DNA from: Siphonodentalium dalli
Lineage: Eukaryota > Mollusca > Scaphopoda > Gadilida > Siphonodentaliidae
NCBI GenBank assembly: GCA_032622095.1
Contig: CP136063.1
Coordinates: forward strand, 8,041,814-8,105,813
Reading direction: 5' to 3'
Length of the DNA stretch: 64,000 nt
Shown: in pieces, positions 10,437 through 22,342 of the stretch
Layout of the letters: each line of letters begins with the position of its first letter
Numbering within the stretch: position 1 is the first letter of the stretch
The notes under the pieces: model-generated
Told to the model about the DNA's origin: nothing
Databases searched by the model: none
What the model saw: the letters and a program-made list of their open reading frames with translations, nothing else
Translations under genes and position numbers: made by a program

Positions 10437-13400
10437 GTAAAGAATAGAATTTTCTAACAGGTGGAGGCCACGAGGAAACAAAAACACCGCTATGCATCTG
10501 AATCAAAGAACTGGATTGACCTGATAATCTACAATATATACATATACAGACATATATATATATATACACATGCACAATAGGACCATAAGCCAATGTAATA
10601 TTACATCCTAAAACTAATACCTGTCAGCAAGCTCAAACGAACAAAAAGTGGCCACTTAATAGTTTAAGACCCCTGCAAGTAAAGTAAATAGCTTCAGAAG
10701 ACATGGAGACGGAGACGACATTCGCATCGGAACTTAGGGCTAATAATGTATCAGCCGAGTACTTGCCGGGAAAGGTACGGGTAACACACCACCCCCCCCC
10801 CCGAAAGAGGAGAAGCATCCATGTTCTAAGGAAATGGAAATAGAAAAAATACCCGTTGACAAGAAATCCCCAGCCGGGTATTATAAACCCAGGGATGGCT
10901 AAATACTAATAACGCACCTAACAGGCTAACCCAGGCAGCAAAAGCCGCAAGTTATAAAGAAGACCCCCATTAAAAACAATAGAACCAACCCCCGAACCAA
11001 ATGAGAGCCCGATGAAAAACCAGCTGCAAGCTCCCAAGAAAGGGCCCAACACCAACTACTTGGAGACATGCCATTGTCGATAAGGAGGAGGTATCTTTGA
11101 CCAATAGTCTGACCGGGAAGCGGATGGGTATTACACGGACATACGTTGCAAGGCTCAGGCCGTATGAAGAACAGGGCTCAGAATTGGAGTTTCACAGCAG
11201 AAAACTTAGTTTGAAGCCTGGAGTTCGAGATATGACCGATTAAGATGCAATAAGCCATGGCATTTTCCCCTGATGACGTTCACAAATGTGGAAATGACCA
11301 CCAACACAGTTAAACCCAACTGACCAATCACAGGCGACTGAATCCATGACAGAAAGGCAGCCAGGAACCGAAATTCCAATGTCGTTAAGGTGGAAATGCA
11401 CAAAAACAAAAATTGGACTAACGATGCATCAGGATTGTGGCACAAGCCCAAAACCAGCGGAAACCGACTGCAGGTATGAAATGAAAAGCAGACCAAGGAC
11501 CACCGCGCCCCAACTGTTCGAGCTCTGCTGACTGGTCCCCGACGAGTCGATGGCGCAAGGTATCCCTTCTGGTAAGGATGGGGTGCCCCTCCAATGGGAC
11601 CCTGTTCCGGAGACAACCATCGCCCGAAGTGCGAATCGAGAGGGCGGATCATATGATCTGGCATCCGACACCCAATGCTAGTGAATCTCGCACGAGGAGA
11701 AGCATCTGGCAAGAATTTTCATCCGGCTTTATGAAGTGTGCCCAACATGATTCATATGCTGCCCCATAGGTGCAACATTATCCTGCATTGGCAATCGCTG
11801 AGGTCAGCAAAGGACCTGGCTTGGTATATTAAATGAGCACTAGGCGAATCAAGCACTATCAGGGAAAACAAAACCATTATGTACCGACAACCGAGCCCAT
11901 AAGAAGAATGACGTATAAGACGCAAAGGCCGATATCACAGAAGCCATTTCGTTCTTATTTTCCACGCTGCTAATACGCCGTGTTGCCCATTAAGCCCGAG
12001 TGGGTGCTGAACTAGACCTCATGTCAACAGCGTTCTGAAATTGAGCATATGTCGAACCATGGACAACAAAAGTGAAATCCATGTTGAGTTAGAACTGAAA
12101 ACAACATGAAGACAAAAGATATGTCATTCGTATCTATTACGGAAACACAGCGAGGTCGGAGATAAAGCATGTATGCTTGTTTATCTCTGATTCTTGCGTC
12201 CCAAATCGAGATGTAAATATTTACCCTTTCGAGCACCCGAACCAGTCCAGAACACGTCTTAAAAGTCAGGAGAATGAAAGGGCGAGAGTCATATACTAAT
12301 CTAGCGATATGAATGACTATAGACATTCTCCAGCAAAGCCCGTGACCACGAAAGAGCTGGATGGAACATGGAAAGAAGCAACAACTTATAAAGCAAGAAG
12401 TTGAACACATCCCAACCCGAGAACAGTAAAATGGTTGAATACCTCTCAGGATGGTCGAACCCAGGTCGCCAAGTGTGCAGTCCGATGGCATAACCACCCA
12501 GCTCCGACGACGTTAGGCAGGGTACAAATTGACGGGCATCACAGGGCAAGTTGCTACCCAAATGCGAACAAAAGCCATGCAACTTGGATCCTATTTTCTC
12601 ATTTGACTGTCCCAGGGTATGCCAACAGTCGTCCCGAGTATCCGACTTGGAGTCCCTGTCGATAGTCCAGAAAGCCCACCAAATGCGGCCAATGGGTTCG
12701 ATGGGTAGCCCCAACCCGCGACCTGTTTGGTGGGACTATCGTCCTGAGCGCTAATTACGCCAATGAAGGAACACTATACATCGACAAGTGACAGTGTCCT
12801 GGTCGTAAAGGTTTCTATCTCTTCCTCGGAACCCTCGAGTAGAACAATGCTATCAAATCATGTCAATCTGAGGTTATTTGCTAATCAAAATTCGACATTA
12901 ATTTTCTTCCTGCGCTTGGCTGCATCAGAGAACACTGAACAACTAACTGAGCTCCCTCGTAAGCGCATGTAAAGGTGACCCGAAAGGAATGTCGAAAGCC
13001 CTTTCACCTCGTGCTGGAGCGACTGCTCGATCTGATCCCGATCTCCATCCGTCGATGGGGTGTTAACAGCACAATACACCACGACAAGCTTCATTTCTAA
13101 TTGCATGTGAGGTCTGGTCATTGGGGACCCCGGAGGAATGTCCAGAGCCTGTACATCTCGGGGATGGAGCAGCAGCTCGACCGATCCCGATATCCAACCG
13201 ACCGAACTGGCGATGGGAGGTTAGTAGGTACCAGTTCCCAAGCAAGCTTCCTGCTATTATGGCGTCAGGGAATAAGATCTTTTGTTTTCATTTAAAATCA
13301 AACCCGAAGTTACTGGCAGCTGTTGGGCAGAATGCGGCCAGTAACCTGTCTGCCAAGCCCCCGGAAGTGGTGGCTTATAATAAGGAGGAAACAAGCATGT

Positions 13401-15327
13401 GAACTGTGAACCCATTCCAAGCCCAGCTGGGGCAGAAGGCATGGAGGATAAACTTTCAGGTGCCAAATAATAGCGTAAATGTAATAATTTTTTAGAGAAA
13501 ATGTCTCCCAATTTGAATTGAGACAAAGTAAAATGGCCATTCTACTAGTAATTTTAGCCCAAATTTCCACACACTATGATCATAAGGCACGGGAGAGCAT
13601 GGTCAGGGACCACTGAGGGTGTATCCCCCAGCCGCGCTGACCCCGAGATGACGACTTGTAGCGATGGACGGCGTGTGTCGAGTGTTAGTAGAGCTGAATC
13701 ACAGCCGTCCTGGGCACGTCAACAGTCAACGGTCGACCCGAGGAAGCAGATTGAAGTCCCCTTTCGATAGTCCAGGGAGCGCACCAATGTGACTAATGGG
13801 TTCAATGGGTAGCCCCAACCCGCGCCCTGTTTGGTGTGACTATCGCCCCGAGTGCTAATTACGCCAGTTAGAGGAACACGATATATCGGCAAGCCAGAGA
13901 AGGATCCAGGGATGTTTTGATACCTGTTACAGGTTTGGGTGCCCAAACTATAGAGACCCAAATGTCCCCAAATTCCATGTAGATAGTATTTATTCAAGTT
14001 GGATCTTCCATATTTTCAAGGAATTTTTCTATAATTCAACAAAATGTACTAGTAATGCAAATCATCAGCCCGCAGATGATATATAGTCTATAATATGGAG
14101 CCTTTATTTACACAATCAAGTATCCAGTACTGAATATTTTAACATCCAAATTGATATGGGCACATACTCAAATACAGAACAGGTGTCCCCGAAAAAAAAT
14201 TCTCTGGATCCTTCCCTGCGAGTTTATCCGTGTCCTAGGGGAAGCAACTCGTGTGAGCTACGGGTTCGATGGGTAGCCCCAACCCGCGTCCTGTGTGGTG
14301 TGACTATCGCTCCGAGTGCTAATTACGCCAATTAGAGGAACCCTATATATCGACTTTCGTTCTCTATTCTTGGGACCTCGAAACGAGGGAAGCGACGTCA
14401 AGGGGAGCTACGGGGAAGGCGATTCATGAACCTGTTCTTACCTCGATTAGTCCTGTGAAAGTAATTAATGTGATTACGAACAATCACAAATACACCTGTT
14501 GTGTTATGTTACCATGCCTGTGTCAACCAAGGCAGTAACGGCTCCATTGTTAATCATCCAGGGTTAAAAAGGTTCAAATTGACATTCAGGATTTTACAAT
14601 CCTATCAGCGTATTTCACAAGCGTTAAAACAGTGCTCTTGTCTTCAGTTGTACACCAGACGATGATTGTCAGCGTCTAAATAAAGCCGTAAAACAAAACA
14701 ATTAACTCGAAAGTAAGTCACCTAATTTCGTGATACCTTTAACCACCGTCAACGCACATGGTAACTTTTAAATAATACGTCACCTGTATGCCATAGATTT
14801 GATATAAAGAAAACGATCAGCGTCTTTAGTCATATCCAATGGTGCCTCGAATGTTCTGCCGTTAATAGGCCAGAAACTCTGATATTGTCGGCATAAACAC
14901 GGATATTAAATCATTGACCGATTAAAATTATGGAAGACAAAGTCCGTTAAAACGAAACGAGTCATCTGATTCCGATATTATATTCGGAACAAACCGTGTA
15001 ATCTTTATGTGAATTGTACATAATTTTCAACTATAAGCAAAGAAATAATGTTGTTTTTATAAAACAAAAACAAAACTGTTTTTGCTATACAAACTGCAAC
15101 TAAGCTTCGTAAGAGAGATTCTTTTTGCGTCCTTCCAGTTTGAGGAGGGATAAAAATATGGCGAATACTTCACTACGTGTCAGAAATCACGTGATTACAC
15201 GTGTCATGAACATGACAGAGGATATGTACCATAGAATTTCGTACCGTTTTTTCAACTCTGAGAGTTAACCCCTCCTACTTGGGATAATATACCATATAGA
15301 TCAGTGGGCAAGATACCTTTGACGGAG
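10115..15327. mobile_element. ~5.2-kb non-coding element with ~170-bp inverted termini
   Basis: The left terminus at about 10116-10284 (TATCTTGCCCACTG, then CCCAAGTAGGAGGGGTTAAC, then CACGTGTAATCACGTGATTTC) is repeated inverted at about 15149-15316. The interior is somewhat GC-richer than the surroundings and holds only short random open frames (such as 11206-11712 on the minus strand), none with domain signatures. A ~90-120-bp segment is present three times inside. The element separates two halves of a decayed gene (LPPD at 10072 and the continuation at 15322), so it inserted into that gene. A 4-bp GATA occurs at both junctions, but the duplication is not certain. Class unknown. Confidence 0.6.
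12670..14355. repeat. Three dispersed copies of a ~90-120-bp segment inside the 5.2-kb element
   Basis: GGGTAGCCCCAACCCGCG, then GTGACTATCG, then GAGTGCTAATTACGCCA, then a GAGGAACAC.ATATATCG tail, occur at about 12670-12788, 13775-13893 and 14253-14355. The first two share additional upstream similarity (CAACAGTC, GACCCGAG, CGATAGTCCAG). The order and spacing do not suggest a simple tandem array. Confidence 0.7.
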
Positions 15328-15672
15328 ATATCAGCTCACTGAAATTTGCAATTTACAGGACACATTATGTCACATATGATGATAAACTGCCTTAATGGGA
15401 ATTATGTTTCCCGCAACCCCCTGAAATATGGATGGACTCTGGTTGATGGCCTAACAGAGCCAATCTGGTTTGATAGACCTGCTCTTCCAAGTGTATTGAT
15501 AGTGAAGATTAATAATGCAACCGATTCTGTCGAGCAAAATTATGATGAGATGTCTACTAATGACATTGAGTGTTCATTTGCTGACGATTCTGATGGGGAT
15601 GTTGCCGATGATAGTGATGACAGTGAACAGAGTTCTGGAGATTATTTCTCAGATGATGATTCTGATTATTAA
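15322..15672 (+). pseudogene. 3' part of the decayed transposon-type gene (YGWTLVDG segment, acidic tail)
   Basis: One frame reads ISSLKFAIYRTHYVTY (about 15322-15378), then a one-base frameshift leads into NCLNGNYVSRNPLKYGWTLV and EPIWFDRPALPS, ending in a long Asp/Ser/Glu-rich tail (SDDDSDY) and a stop at 15670. This is the expected continuation of the fragment ending RLPPD at 10072: in this transposon-linked family an LPP, then a helical H/Y-rich stretch, then YGW..DG..P.W is the usual C-terminal order (family knowledge, inference). The acidic tail without the cysteine-rich end of many relatives may be decay or a family variant. Confidence 0.5.
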
Positions 15673-15689
15673 AGGTGATTTTTTTAAGG

Positions 15690-16430
15690 TTTAAGGACCT
15701 TCTGATAGTCTCTAGATCTGAGTTTGGTATACAAATGACTAAAAATAATGTTTTATTGCTAAATTAGAGTGAATTTGATGGACAAAATGTATTTTGGTAG
15801 TCAAATTTGGGAAATTGGCCAACAATTTAGGGTTTTAAGGGTAGAATGTCAAAATTGGGGTTCAGACCCTCAATATTGGGGGTTCAGACCCATAAACCCT
15901 AATTTTGTGACAATGTGGCCAATATCCTATCAGCACCAACACTAGAAATGATAATTACTACTAAATTGAAGTGAAAGAGACAGAAATATTATTTATCTAA
16001 GATGTCAAATTTTTACCAAAGAGATTGAAATACAAAAATTGGGTTCAGGCCCCTGAAACCCTGATTTTATAACTTAAAACTATTTTTTTAAATGGAACAA
16101 TGACTATCAATATCATTGCATAGTAAATTAAACTTATTGGGGGAGAACAAAACATATTTTTAGGCATACAATCTAGGAAAAAAGGACCAAACCCCAAAAT
16201 TGGGGTTCAGACTGCTAAAACCCTAATTTTAGATTTGTTTACACAAATTTCGTTGGAATATGATGAGCATTAATGTCTGCTTACTACATGTAAGTGAATT
16301 GAACTATAAATATTATTTATTGGGGTGAAATCTGAGGAAAAAGGGCAGAAACCCGAAATTTGGGTTCAGCCCCCTAAAACCCTAACTTGGGCACCTTTTT
16401 TCAAAAATCAGCCGGCACCATGAAATTCCT
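15690..16430. repeat. Degenerate ~160-bp tandem repeat
   Basis: The phrase AAAATTGGGGTTCAGAC..(CT)AAACCCTAATTTT recurs at about 15855, 15880, 16035, 16195 and 16360. The copies are strongly diverged. I see no coding signal in this stretch. Confidence 0.6.
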
Positions 16431-16966
16431 CATCGAAAAGTACCCTAGAAACCATTCTCAATATAAAGTGAACACCATTTCCCTACGGAGCGCGTTTCTG
16501 AGACCGACTAGTTTTGTTGGTAGAATTTGATACATTATCATTGTAAACTTAAATTGGACTCTATTAACCCAAGTATTCCATGTCCGGGTCACCTTTTCAC
16601 ATTTAATCAAAGGCTGCTCTGGTGCAGCATTACACATCCTGTGCCAGTTCATTCTCTTATATATGCGAGTCTCCCTGTTTGACCCATAAATTACAATAAT
16701 TTGTGTTATTATGTGCATTTGTCTATAATAGTCTCTATAATGCAACATCAAAACTCTAATTTATGATTCCAATCATAGTAATTTACTCTAGGCAAGGGAT
16801 GGATTAAACATCTGCCAATCGTGATCGGCCTCTCATTTTCTAATGGAGGCATGGGTTCCAAATTTGGCACAGTAATAATGGCAATACTAGCAATCCTAGT
16901 ATGCATGTACATGTGCTAGGAAGTTTAACAAAACTTGACTATGATGAATGAGTACATGTACTTTAC
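16431..16966. other. Gene-free interval
   Basis: A 97-residue open frame at 16458-16751 on the minus strand has no motif or splice context that I can support. Nothing else recognisable is seen before the coiled-coil exon. Confidence 0.35.
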
Positions 16967-17236
16967 CTCTTTAATAGTAGTAAGTTCAACTTCAAGTTGG
17001 TTAATTCGGTTCTCCAACTTCTTGATCCTCAACTCCAATTCAACATTTCTCGTTCTTAATTTCTCTTTCTCAATATGGTCCTCTTCGATGGTCCTTTTAA
17101 GAATACAAATTTCCTTTGACTGCTGGTCGTGATCACATTGTAAGCTATCCAATCGGCTCATATGACTGGGACTCGTTTGACCACTTGAATAAGTCCGATT
17201 TTGACTTTCCAATTCTTTGATACACATTGACTGTTT
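16967..17236 (-). CDS. Coiled-coil exon (90 codons, partial gene)
   Basis: On the minus strand a good acceptor (TCTCTCTTCCAG|AAACAG) opens a 270-bp exon that closes at AAAGAG|GTAAAG, phase 0 at both ends. The translated 90 residues start KQSMCIKELESQ, contain a polar linker (about residues 12-35), and then carry a long heptad-patterned stretch (about residues 40-90) including IKKLENRINQLEVELTTIK, with leucine, isoleucine and valine at a/d positions, typical of a coiled coil. Protein identity is unknown. It could be part of the same transcript as the candidate exon at 17767-17915 and the collagen exons further upstream, all on the minus strand, but no sequence evidence links them directly. Confidence 0.6.
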
Positions 17237-17766
17237 CTGGAAGAGAGACCACAAACATGAAGTCCTAATTCAGAAAACTTTCGTACATGATGTGTACTCT
17301 TTCGCATCATGTCTTGTAGAAATGTAGAAAATGGAAAACTAAACATGACTTCAAAAATCCTTGAGTACAAAACTAGAAAATGTGTATTCCTTGAACTATT
17401 TCTCACATACCGGTACATGTACACCAACAATTTGATTTGTTTTTTATCTAGTTTGTGAAATTCTACTTTAATTTTCGAATGACTGCAGTTATTTCCCTTT
17501 CCTTATTTAAGTTTGTCCTTCATTTTTTTGTTCTTACATATTCTAGTGCATACATGTATACATCCATGAAACACATAAATAAACAAAAATTTAACAATTG
17601 TCACACTTAACGCAGAGCTATTCTCTTTAGTGTAATCCTTATTGCCATTTTGCTATCAGAGGGTATAGAAAAACAATTATCACAAGAGTATAGAAATATT
17701 TGATTAGTTTTATCCTTTGCTATAGAAAATATTTTCACACAAAAACTGAATGAAACACTGAAATAC

Positions 17767-17915
17767 CTCCAATGCCATGTGCTCCACTCCGAGTGTTCAG
17801 ATACCTCATACAAAACTAGAAATGCTGCACTGAACTGAGTAGCTCTACTTTTATGGACTGATTCATAGATATTAAATAATTGATAGTCAAAGCTTTGATG
17901 CCAATCAGCCGTCTC
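17767..17915 (-). CDS. Candidate exon upstream of the coiled-coil exon
   Basis: A 149-bp open stretch on the minus strand lies between a plausible acceptor (GCTGTGAGCAG|GAGACGG) and donor (CATTGGAG|GTATTT). It reads ETADWHQSFDYQLFNIYESV and continues to SEHSEWSTWHW, an amphipathic, aromatic-rich sequence unlike the translated repeats around it. No family recognised. An alternative donor lies inside at TATGAG|GTATCT. Spacing to the coiled-coil exon is about 530 bp, a normal intron size. Confidence 0.35.
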
Positions 17916-18124
17916 CTGCTCACAGCAGTGTGTCAAAGCAGCATATCAGAGGATGCTATTCGATCACTATAATGCATAATCCTATGCAAAGGACTTAGTC
18001 TCAAATCATGAATAGGCTTGAGTGATTCACTCACAAAAAATAATAACACTTTAATGTCCAGGCAGGCTCAAGAGAGAGATAGACAAAGAACAGTCGGAGA
18101 AAAAATACAACAATTATTAATAAT

Positions 18125-18596
18125 CAATAATTCATCAATATATATATATATGCGACCAAATTGTGGAGAATTTTATCTAATATCAAAGGCAGGGAAAGGT
18201 CGGGATGTTCACTAAATCACCTTCATTATCACGCCATGTAATAACGAAAGCTATTAATGATAAATATATGTAGAACGTCGATATATGGATTTGTGAAATG
18301 ACATGCGATAAACTAATTCACACACCAAGGATTGGGGGGTATCAAAAAGAGTCTTTCTTCCAATAATTCATCAATATATATATATATGCGACCAAATTGT
18401 GGAGAATTTTATCTAATATCAAAGGCAGGGAAAGGTCGGGATGTTCACTAAATCACCTTCATTATCACGCCATGTAATAACGAAAGCTATTAATGATAAA
18501 TATATGTAGAACGTCGATATATGGATTTGTGAAATGACATGCGATAAACTAATTCACACACCAAGGATTGGGGGGTATCAAAAAGAGTCTTTCTTC
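18125..18596. repeat. Perfect 236-bp tandem duplication
   Basis: The segment starting CAATAATTCATCAATATATA at 18125 begins again at 18361 and runs to 18596. By eye the two copies are identical, including the (TA)n tract and TTGGGGGGTATC. The duplication is therefore recent or homogenised. Confidence 0.9.
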
Positions 18597-18836
18597 CAAT
18601 CCAATTAAGCCATAAATCATCAAATTGTTCTCAGAATCCAATGTTTGTTTATCTGAGTAATTTTGTACTTTTTCCACCCAGTTAACCCTTTATTTATTAA
18701 ATGGATTCTCCCATTCAGTTATAAAAGTATGCATTGAGATAGTCTATTACTCATTTTGAGAGATGTTCCAAGAAATTTAAGCAGATGATAGAAAGCTGAT
18801 AAGATAATGCAAGTGCAGAAGGATTCATTATCATTT

Positions 18837-19010
18837 GTGGGAAAAGTTAAGATACTGGTAATAAGTTCATCAAACGACCTACATGTATGGCTGTGTGGGA
18901 AAAGTTAAGATACTGGTAATAAGTTCATCAAACGACCTACATGTATGGCCGTGTGGGAAAAGTTAAGATACTGGTAATAAGTTCATCAAACGACCTACAT
19001 GTATGGTTGT
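18837..19010. repeat. 58-bp tandem repeat, three copies
   Basis: GGGAAAAGTTAAGATACTGG..CGACCTACATGTATGG starts near 18839, 18897 and 18955, with spacing 58 bp and only single-base differences near the unit ends (GGCTG, GGCCG, GGTTG). Confidence 0.9.
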
Positions 19011-19176
19011 GTGTTGATCTCATTATCTCAGCATTTCCAAAGAGAACTTCATGTATCGTTACTCATCAATGAATATTTATTAAAGAAAGGTTTAATCCAT
19101 AAATCATCAACCTGTTATCAGAACCCAATGTTTGTTTATCTGAATACTGTACTTATTCAACCCAGTTGTAAATAAC

Positions 19177-19624
19177 AGGCTGCAGATGATAACATGGTCG
19201 ATATAAATAACTGGCTGCAGATGATAACATGGTCAATATAAATAACTGTCTGCAGATGATAACATGGTCGATATAAATAACTGGCTGCAGATGATAACAT
19301 GGCCGATATAAATAACTGGCTGCAGATGATAACATGGTCGATATAAATAACTGGCTGCAGATGATAACATGGTCGATATAAATAACTGGCTGCAGATGAT
19401 AACATGGTCGATATAAATAATAACTGGCTGCAGATGATAACATGGTCGATATAAATAACTGGCTGCAGATGATAACATGGTCGATATAAATAACTGGCTG
19501 CAGATGATAACATGGTCGATATAAATAACTGGCTGCAGATGATAACATGGTTGATATAAATAACTGGCTGCAGATGATAACATGGTCGATATAAATAACT
19601 GGCTGCAGATGATAACATGGTCGA
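19177..19624. repeat. 35-bp minisatellite, about 13 copies
   Basis: The unit is GGCTGCAGATGATAACATGG followed by TCGATATAAATAACT. One unit carries an extra TAA. Because 35 is not a multiple of three and the unit lacks minus-strand stops, all three minus-strand frames are open (up to 164 codons). These are not genes. Confidence 0.92.
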
Positions 19625-19721
19625 CTAAATCCTGAAAAGTTACCCATAATTCTGCTGTGGTTAAGGAGTCGATTACTTAGGGCATTACTGTATTTCTTTG
19701 AACTTCAATAAGTGACATTAC

Positions 19722-19775
19722 CTTACTTCCTGGTAAGCCTGTTTCTCCCTTTGCTCCTTGTTGTTCAGCTGGTCC
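19722..19775 (-). CDS. 54-bp collagen exon (six Gly-X-Y triplets, partial gene)
   Basis: On the minus strand, TTACTTTTCAG|GGACCAGC opens and GGAAGTAAG|GTAATG closes an exon of exactly 54 bp, the classic exon size of fibrillar-type collagen genes, with phase-0 borders. It encodes GPA EQQ GAK GET GLP GSK. The second triplet has Glu where Gly is expected, so the helix repeat is interrupted once. The next collagen exon upstream in the transcript is at 30315-30647, giving an intron of about 10.5 kb full of mobile elements. Function: one segment of a secreted or membrane-bound triple-helical protein. Which collagen type cannot be told. Confidence 0.8.
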
Positions 19776-20550
19776 CTGAAAAGTAATAAAATTAATCACG
19801 ATATGGTCAAAATGTGCTACGTCAAAACATCCAATAGGGCAATTCCATGGTGGCATTATTTTCATATTCAAAAAGCTTCCAATAAGTTTTTTTTTTTTTC
19901 AAACCATATAGATATATACCATGAGATGATGCAAATTTTTGTCGCCACTGCTGTAAATAGCAGTGTCGGACGTACTTAGAGAAATCAATGACTCTTTCTC
20001 ACTTTGAACTGATCTTTCTCTGAAATTGAAGGAGAATATACCATTTTAAAACTGAAAATAGATAGTTCATCAATATTGAATATGAAAATGAACAACATTA
20101 GCTTCGATAGCTCCATCTATAGAGACAATTCATCGATGTCAGATGTACAGCTCTGAATTTAACTTGAAGAGCCCTGCCAGGTATAAATGTTCTTTCACCC
20201 AGTTATAAAAGAATTCATTTAGAGGGAACATCAAGCAGACAACAGCCTTGGGGAAAAAGATAATACAAGTGCAAAATTCCAATTCAGTGATGAACTAATT
20301 AAGAATCAGATATTGAAAGGTGCCCTAAATATATGATGTGCCCCCTCCCCCTGCCCTTTTGAGAGGTGGTAGGAAAACAGTAATTTATGAATATATCACC
20401 CCAAACTATATACATTTAGATATTCTATTTATTATATCTATTTTTATCTTACAATTTAGCTATAATTCATCAAATACACGCGAAAACGCCTAGGCGGTTT
20501 CCGATCTTGTTTCCTGGATAGCAACAAGGATATCGTGGATGGCAACAACG

Positions 20551-20699
20551 TAGTCCAACAAATTAGACGATTCGGATTAAGGCCTATTTTAATATTTGGA
20601 CATTTATGTGGCCTTAATCCCTCATCAAGGATTAATACAATCGTAAATGTCCAAATATTAAAATATGTATTAATCCGAATAGTCTAATTTGTTGGACTA
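20551..20699. repeat. 149-bp hairpin (palindromic) repeat
   Basis: The left arm TAGTCCAACAAATTAGACGA..TTTAATATTTGGACATTTA is repeated inverted as the right arm, ending GTCTAATTTGTTGGACTA. Arms are about 60 bp, with an inner secondary match GGATTAAGGCC/GGCCTTAATCC near the loop. It lies 560 bp upstream of the Crypton start. It is either an independent palindromic MITE or a regulatory hairpin; no clear target duplication is seen. Confidence 0.75.
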
Positions 20700-21257
20700 G
20701 CAACGAGTGCATGTGCGTTTTGACAACTGGCTTGTTTTCAAAACTAAGCGTCTAAATAACAAATTTAAAAGCCGTAAAATAACATCAGCGGGCACTAGAG
20801 ACGTAACATAATAAATACTTGTGTTAAAAAGTGGAAAAATGTGGAGAGAGGACATGACACGACCGAAAAAACTAAAAAAACGCACCGCAAAATGTTTGGA
20901 AATGAAAAAAAAAACACATTGTTTACAGCGCGTACAAATACGGACTATTTTGACAATTTCTATTATAAGCAAAGTAGGGAATTCCCCGTAATTCAGTACG
21001 GTCTTGATCAGAAACTGCTGACGGCAATTTTTATTCGATAAAATACAGAAGGGAAATTGAAATACAATTATTTTTTGTTAAGGATACAAGAGAGATTACT
21101 TACGAAAAGTCCGTAATTTCATTGCATTTCTCATGAATTAATTTTAATGGTTGATTTAGATGCTTTTAAAGCGTCGTCTGTATTTGCAATTTCTGCAGAG
21201 TACACAACGTAAATCTAGCGATTCTTGTGAATATACGTAAAATAAATTTAAAACAAT

Positions 21258-22342
21258 ATGGAATTTAACGAGGTATCATACGATGATCTGATGCAGCTAT
21301 TTCGAGAAGATGACGATTTGCATGATGTTGTGAGCAGAATCGACAATGAAAACAGTTCTAAAACTAGTGAAAATGTTTTTGTTGAAAGTCAGTGTACTAC
21401 CGGTAGTACTACTTCTCAAATGTTGCCTGTGGATGCCACGATCTCAGCCAGTGTTTCCGATTATGGGTCCTCAGTTCCACTATGGGGATGGAGAAGGAAG
21501 AACAGTGAAACTAACAACATTATCACTAGAACTGCAAGTACTTCAACTGCTATAAATACCACTGCTGTTAGTGTTACATCACCACAGACAGAAGTAAGTG
21601 CTCAGCAGAGATCAACAATGGCAACATCCAAAGTACCAACATTTGTTAATGTTCAGGACTCTGACAAAGATTACTTTGTATCTAGTATGCAGAATGCAAA
21701 CACGGTGAAGAAAACCCAAGTTGTAATAAGGGCATTTACAAGATTTCTGTCACAGAGGAATGAATTTCGGGCTATTGAGACGATTGATCCAATCCACATG
21801 GACAATTACATAGGGTCCTTCATACTGTCAGTCAGGAAAGCAGATGGATCTGATTATGAGCCGGACTCATTGACATCCTACCACCGCGGTATCGATAGAT
21901 ATTTGAGGGAGAAGTATCCATATCTAATATGCATGGACCGAGAATTCGAAAGTTCTAGGACAGTATTGGCAAGTAAGAGGAAGCAGTTAAAAGAATCTGG
22001 AAAAGGTAATCGGCCAAATGCAGCTGAACCAATAACAGAAAGTGAGGAAGAGATTCTCAGTGAAAAAGGTGTGTTAAGCGCTGACTGCCCATACGGATTG
22101 ATGAATCTAATGTGGTATAACAATGTGAAATTGTTCGGCATGCGCACTGGAAAGGAACAGCATAGTTTAAGATGGAATGACATTGTGCTTGAAAAGGACG
22201 CAACTGGAATTGAATATATAAAACATAATGAAAGGTCAACAAAAACCCGAACAGGAGAAAGTTCCAATACTCACCATCGTGCATTCATTCCGAAAGCATT
22301 TGCAATTCCTGGAGTTCCAGCTACAGAATGTCCAGTTGCAGC
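21258..22342 (+). CDS. Crypton-type tyrosine recombinase, N-terminal and first catalytic part
   Basis: The open frame starts at the first ATG (21258) and reads 361 codons before a hAT insertion. Residues 1-125 are acidic then Ser/Thr-rich. A SAM-like core-binding region follows (NTVKKTQVVIRAFTRFLSQR.. about residues 147-170, then the TIDPIHMDNYIGSFI and YEPDSLTSYHRGIDRYLREK segments). This arrangement matches the DUF3504/Crypton recombinase family related to animal KIAA1958, QRICH1 and ZMYM proteins (family knowledge). The first catalytic Arg is R296 in GMRTGKEQHSLRWNDI. A Lys-bearing hairpin region is likely at IKHNERSTKTR. The frame then runs into CPVAA, where the element at 22343 cuts it; the downstream half is at 22650-23316. 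Crypton enzymes move circular DNA by YR recombination, without inverted termini. This copy sits in a collagen intron, opposite in strand to the host gene. Confidence 0.8.

Noticed and set aside
11206-11712. 168-codon minus-strand frame in the 5.2-kb element
   Set aside because: No domain, no start or splice context, overlapped by other random frames on both strands. The region is moderately GC-rich, which makes chance frames longer.
12690-12788. tRNA-like or SINE internal promoter (GGGTTCGATGGG resembles a B box)
   Set aside because: The last B-box base is wrong, no A box at the right distance and no cloverleaf could be drawn. The motif merely recurs in the three internal repeats.
19153-19647. 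Three overlapping minus-strand frames of 116-164 codons
   Set aside because: They are translations of the 35-bp minisatellite in each frame; the unit has no minus-strand stop and shifts frame each copy. No gene evidence.
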